Positions 59,551 to 64,000 of a stretch of DNA of 64,000 nucleotides are shown piece after piece. The stretch lies in contig CM060173.1 in NCBI GenBank assembly GCA_030549775.1, forward strand, positions 6,794,501 to 6,858,500, in the 5' to 3' direction. Made by a program: the position numbers and the translations under genes. Position 1 is the stretch's first letter; each line of letters opens with the position of its first letter. The notes beneath the pieces were generated by a model. The model was not told where the DNA came from. It ran no database searches and saw only the letters and a list, made by a program, of their open reading frames with translations. The stretch comes from Tamarix chinensis (lineage: Eukaryota; Streptophyta; Magnoliopsida; Caryophyllales; Tamaricaceae).

Positions 59551-61325
59551 TGTAGCACCGGTAAATAAGAGTATCGTTCTATACTAGGAATTGAGAGGCC
59601 TCACCTCTATTTAGCTAGCTCAAAAATAATAAAAAAATTAAAACCCTAAATCACACAAAATAAATAAATATGAAAAATAATAATGGGGGTTATAAAATTT
59701 AAAAAATAATAATAAAATAACAAATAAAATAAATTGAATAAAAATAATGGATAACCACAGATATGATAAATATGTTAGGAAAATTAAAATCCACCGCTAC
59801 ATTAGATCCAAATATAATAATAATTTCTAAGTTATCTTTTAATCATGAGAAAAAAATTGACCAAGTTGTACACGAAAAGTAGGTCCATACATATTATATT
59901 ACTTCCCTTAATTAATTAATACAACAAAGTGACAATATTAACCCTATTAAATACTAGCAATATAGAAGTAACAAGCGGTTCCTATATTTAACTAGATTTA
60001 ATTCATTGAGTATAGTTGGAAGGATGTCAATCTAAGTACTCAGACTAGTACACTAAGCATGTCTAGTTGTATTTTCCTTCTTTGACGCACACGTATTTAA
60101 ACATTTTACTATTTTAGTTCGAATTATAAAAATATTAGGTGAATTATTATCTAACCTAGCTATAATTTATACATATAAATTATATCATATTCGTATGACC
60201 ACATAGTAGGTAAATAATCCTACATACTGTCACTATAAGGAAACCAGAATAAGGCATAAACTATATAAATTATACCAAACAGAAATATATATATACATAT
60301 GATAGTAATTAAAATAGAGTCAAAGAATAATCTCATAAAAAAATACATCTCAAACCCTAATCTAAGGTTTTAATCTATTCTTCAGTAATAAATAATATAG
60401 TCAAATCAATTACACAAAAATATATATTCTTAAATATAAATTAAAAATAGAAAAATAAATAATCAAAATTAATTATGGATAAAAAATTAAGAATTTATTC
60501 AGATAAAAAAAATTAATATCATCTAAATTAAACTCTATCGGACAAACTTCCCTATAATTCTTTCTTCTTGGTTGTCCTTTATTTCTGTGCAAATAATTTC
60601 TTCTTCTTCTTCTTCTTTATTTTTTGGGTGCTAATGTGCGCACTAGTCAACGGTCACTGCTGCCTCTACTCTCTCGCTTTTGGTCGTTCTCTCGTCCTGC
60701 AGCACTGATTTGTTCAATTTCGTGTGGCCTCTGACTTACGGCTCTCACGTCTCTCTCTGCATCGCTGCTTTTCTTCCTACGTCGCAAGCTCCTTCCTCTC
60801 TTTTTTTTTTTTTTTTTTTTCTGCATCGCAGGCTCTCAATTTATTTCCTGCGTGTACTTTACACGTCAGCCCTTGCTGACTTCTTCCTTCGCCCTATGCG
60901 CTCGCAGGCTCTCCTCTTTGTTTTCTTTTATTCCAGCCTCCAGGTCAGCCGTCCTTCTTTGACCCCCGTTCGGCTTCGTTTTTTTTTTTTATTCTCTTGG
61001 CCCACATCTCGCTCGGACTTCGTTTCTTTTGCTTCCTGTTCCTTGGCCTTTGGGCTTTCGGCCCTAGGCCGTTGGTCCAAAGGTCCAACTCTTTTTTTTC
61101 CTTTTATTTAAAAATAATATCAGTAAAATAAAATTTAATGAAAATTAATAAATAATATTATACTTTAAATTTATTTAATTATTATCATTTAAGCTCAATT
61201 AAAAATATTTATGCAATTATTACTACTTAAGGATGAAATCATAATTATTTACCTATATTATTTAAATAAAATACTAAAAACTAAGATTATAAGGGTATAA
61301 AATATGCGAAAATATGAATTTATCA
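59551..61325 (+). mobile_element. Probable solo LTR (gypsy, Tat/Athila-like)
   Basis: Begins TGTAGCACCGGTAAATAAG followed by AGTATCGTTCTATACTAGG, a start seen in plant long-LTR gypsy families, and ends AATATGAATTTATCA at 61325, a matching TG...CA pair. Flanks GCAAT and GTAGT differ by two transitions, a weak duplication. The interior has an AT-rich part, (CTT)n at 60598-60617, and a T/C-rich GC-shifted part (60650-61090) where a Phe-rich 143-codon frame is compositional. No coding domain was found. Confidence 0.45.
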
Positions 61326-62810
61326 GTAGTTGACAATGAGATAAAATTATGGGCACAAAGAGGGATGAATAAGGCTATGCTCTCTTCATTTGAATTTTGT
61401 TAATCTCATCTAAATAGATAAATAAATAAATCAATGTGCCCTAATTACTATGTTACTATTTTTAATATTATAATTAATATTTTTATTACTATAATTATAT
61501 TATTATTACTCTCATGATTAAAATTATATCATTAATCTTATATTATTTTGTTATTATTAAAATTATGACTCATTTGACAAGTACCGAAAATAATCAAGCC
61601 TAACTCTTTATGGTATAGATTTCTAACCCTATATATGGTCATAACAATAAACTAAAGTCATATAGTGCAGGAAAAAGTTGATGCTATAATTATATGTTTA
61701 CGCTTCAAAGTGATATATGTATATAGTTGACCGTTAAAACGAATTACTGTGATGAATTACTTCAAAATTTAAATGTATAAAATTATTATATGCTTATGTA
61801 TTGCTATAAATTTACTATTAATTTATATGTTCAAAATTTTCTCCTCCCTCCTATTATTTTATCATACTTTTGGGGTGAAATTTTAATATAACAACTTAAC
61901 AATTTAAAGGTATATTTAGGGTTGGCCCAAGCATGGGTAAGTATAGAGGTTGCCTCAGACTCCATTAATTTAGAAAAATTATTTTAAGCTAGATCGATGA
62001 TATTAATTATATATTTTTGAAATATTAAATAAAAATTGGCAAAAAAAATTATTGAGAAAATCAATTAAACTGGTAGGACCAATTTTATCTTTTAGCATAA
62101 AAGTTTACACTCGGTGAACTAGAGCCATACTAGGTCAAGATCGAAAATTATTAAAACAAGCTAACTTTTAGTCAAACTGTGGTTAGACTAGTCAGATGGG
62201 TTGGACCGCATACTAGCCCCTATATCGGATAAATTTTCAGGCCTATTTTTAAAAGCACATGGAGAATCTTTATAAAATGAAAAAACTTGAATTGGAATTA
62301 ACATTTCGCTATCAAAGTTTTAAATTAGAGACTTGTATCTAGATCGAGTTTTGACTTACTTATAATGAAACATCTCACCTTAATTATATATAATATGAAA
62401 TATCTTTTACTAAGGAATTAGGATTATAGTATATGTACCAACAAAATTCTATTAATCTGATGGTTATACTTTATCATTTAAATACAAAGAAGATGATAAT
62501 ATATATATTGATAATTTTAAAAACTAGTGATGTCAATTTCTCCTAAAATATCTCAACATTTCTTATAAAACTCCATTTGAGAAAGCTACCACATCATTGT
62601 ATGATATCCTAAAAGCTGAGCATTATAGATGGAAGTTACTAGCAAGCCCAATTATTAATAGTTTATATTCTAATTCATATAATTAGAAATTATCAAGTGG
62701 TAAAAGTATCATTTAGAGTTACAAAGCCTTTTATATATTTTCTCTTACCCCGACCTCCGAAAGGTAAGGGTCAGTCGTCCGATTAATATTTTAGTCTTGG
62801 AATATTGAAG

Positions 62811-62811
<1 letters not shown>
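61326..62811. other. AT-rich intergenic DNA
   Basis: No gene recognised. Near 61917-61970, GGGTTGGCCCAAGCATGGG and TTGCCTCAGACTCC resemble one end of a plant hAT-type element, with no matching second end. Confidence 0.35.

Positions 62812-62887
<76 letters not shown>
62812..62887 (+). repeat. (TA)n microsatellite
   Basis: About 76 bases of alternating TA with a single TC interruption near 62852. The 66-codon minus frame of Tyr/Ile repeats is its translation. Confidence 0.97.
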
Positions 62888-62888
<1 letters not shown>

Positions 62889-64000
62889 CATCCTTCATTT
62901 TTTTTAAGGGATTTGGAAGTATTTTGAATATTTCAAAATATTTCAAACACTTAGAAAGTTGTTGGGATTGATTGGAACAAATGGTATACATATCGAATCT
63001 AAATGCTACTCAATCAAATTTGTACCTACAAATGATACAAAAACTAACATTAATTAATTAACAATGATTACCAACACTGACAATTTTTTTTGGGTCTCGT
63101 AAACCATATAAGAACATCGTACTTTGTCTTCTTCTCGCCTGACACGTACAGTGAACCGAATTATTAAAGTTCAATGAAAAGGACGGAAAAAAAACACCCA
63201 CACGATATTGGCAGCAACTTTGAAGAAAAACCGGATAGACTTTTATGCATATACCTGAAGTTTCAGGCAATTAGTATCGTTCAATGAATGCATAGAGAAC
63301 TTAAAAAATCATGCATCATTAAGTCAATTCAAAACGTGTGATTGTAAGTGACCGAGCACAACACAGATATTTGATGATCATCAAATTAAGTTCGTGCATA
63401 TGTTTGAATTCCTCTCTTCCCCCTCTTTTATTTATTTATTATTATTATTACTATAACAATTTTAAAGTGATTGTAACTAGATATGATGGTACTTTAGATT
63501 GACATTCATGAACTTTTTATAAATATTACAGAAAGAAAAAAAGAAAAAGGAGTAGAAATTTATGTAAAACATAGATACCAAACATCAATTAAAATGAAAT
63601 TAATCCCACCTAACTATGCCTAAAGCGCATTAGTTAAGAGGCAGTGCATGCTACTAAATTTATCGAAAATAATTTTTTTTATACACTTTGTAAAAATATA
63701 CACACGATTTGCCAAGCAATAATTTATCTATTTGAGATAGTATAGAGTAACAATACGTAATTGCAATAAAGATTAGTAATTAACATGAGACAAGGAGGAA
63801 GGGCAATATTAGTGTTAACATATACTACTAAAAAGAAGCGCTAATATTTTATGACTACATTGATGCCAAGAATATCATGCGAAAAAAAAGAGAAGAGAAA
63901 CAACCCTAATACAGATGATGATATATGAATATTTTACTACATAAATATTATAAACCTAGCCGGTCTGCTTGCCTACCTACCCGAAGCTAGAAGAAGAAGA
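62888..64000. other. AT-rich intergenic DNA
   Basis: Nothing recognised; short ATT run at 63437-63449. The 70-codon minus frame at 63058-63270 has no recognisable domain. Confidence 0.35.

Noticed and set aside
60680..61111. 143-codon Phe/Ser-rich plus-strand frame
   Set aside because: T/C-rich LTR-like sequence with T-runs; no domain, and composition explains the open frame.
61917..61970. hAT-type element end
   Set aside because: Only one short, diverged end; no inverted partner or 8-bp duplication.

Overview
The window is intergenic DNA from a flowering plant nuclear genome. It is AT-rich and intron/UTR-like, has no bacterial gene organisation, and is dominated by plant-type LTR retrotransposons (Ty1/copia and Ty3/gypsy), an L1-type LINE with an RRM in ORF1, foldback MITEs and trinucleotide microsatellites. 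The species cannot be read from the sequence. A 500-N block (47778-48277) shows it is a scaffold with one assembly gap.

Layout. From about 4.9 to 38.6 kb lies one Ty3/gypsy element on the minus strand, broken into pieces by later insertions. Read from high to low coordinates it has a 5' LTR (38345-38604), gag (37932-38344, resumed at 30004-31004), zinc knuckle and protease (about 30.1-30.5 kb), RT (28286-29147, resumed at 21119), RNase H and integrase (19879-21119), more integrase (11175-11608), the integrase C-terminus (6351-6475), and a same-family LTR at 4857-5133 that may be its 3' LTR. The insertions are: a copia element in gag (31010-37931, 5-bp duplication GTGAG); a solo-LTR-like piece and a MITE in the protease-RT interval; a member of a giant LTR-like family ('GL') in RT (21120-28285), itself hit by a second GL copy (23165-27622, duplication GAAGT); another GL in integrase (11609-19878), itself hit by a further GL copy (13262-18462, duplication AAAAC); an older copia in the integrase tail (6476-11174); and a 6-kb LINE abutting the 5' LTR (38605-44650). 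At the RT and gag sites the host reading frame rejoins across the insertion.

The GL family recurs at least six or seven times (1-1231, 1232-2091, 11609-19878, 13262-18462, 21120-28285, 23165-27622, 48278-51609). On its own strand it starts TGAAATACCCC and ends GGGGTGTTACA. It carries an AT-rich head, a pyrimidine-rich block, a TATA box, a C/CCACC-rich block, then microsatellite or minisatellite DNA and an AT-rich tail. I saw no coding capacity. The best reading is very long solo LTRs or LARD-like non-autonomous elements.

From 44.66 to 47.78 kb the DNA looks lower-copy, with a possible gene 5' end running into the gap. From 51.6 to 64 kb it is AT-rich, with LTR-like segments, a 476-bp foldback MITE, a LINE RNase H remnant, a tRNA-Asp-like sequence with a changed anticodon, and one candidate small secreted-protein gene (55274-55681). 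No intact transposon ORF set is present; every retroelement polyprotein carries stops or frameshifts. I found no evidence of a new enzymatic system. The most notable content is the depth of the nest and the GL family.
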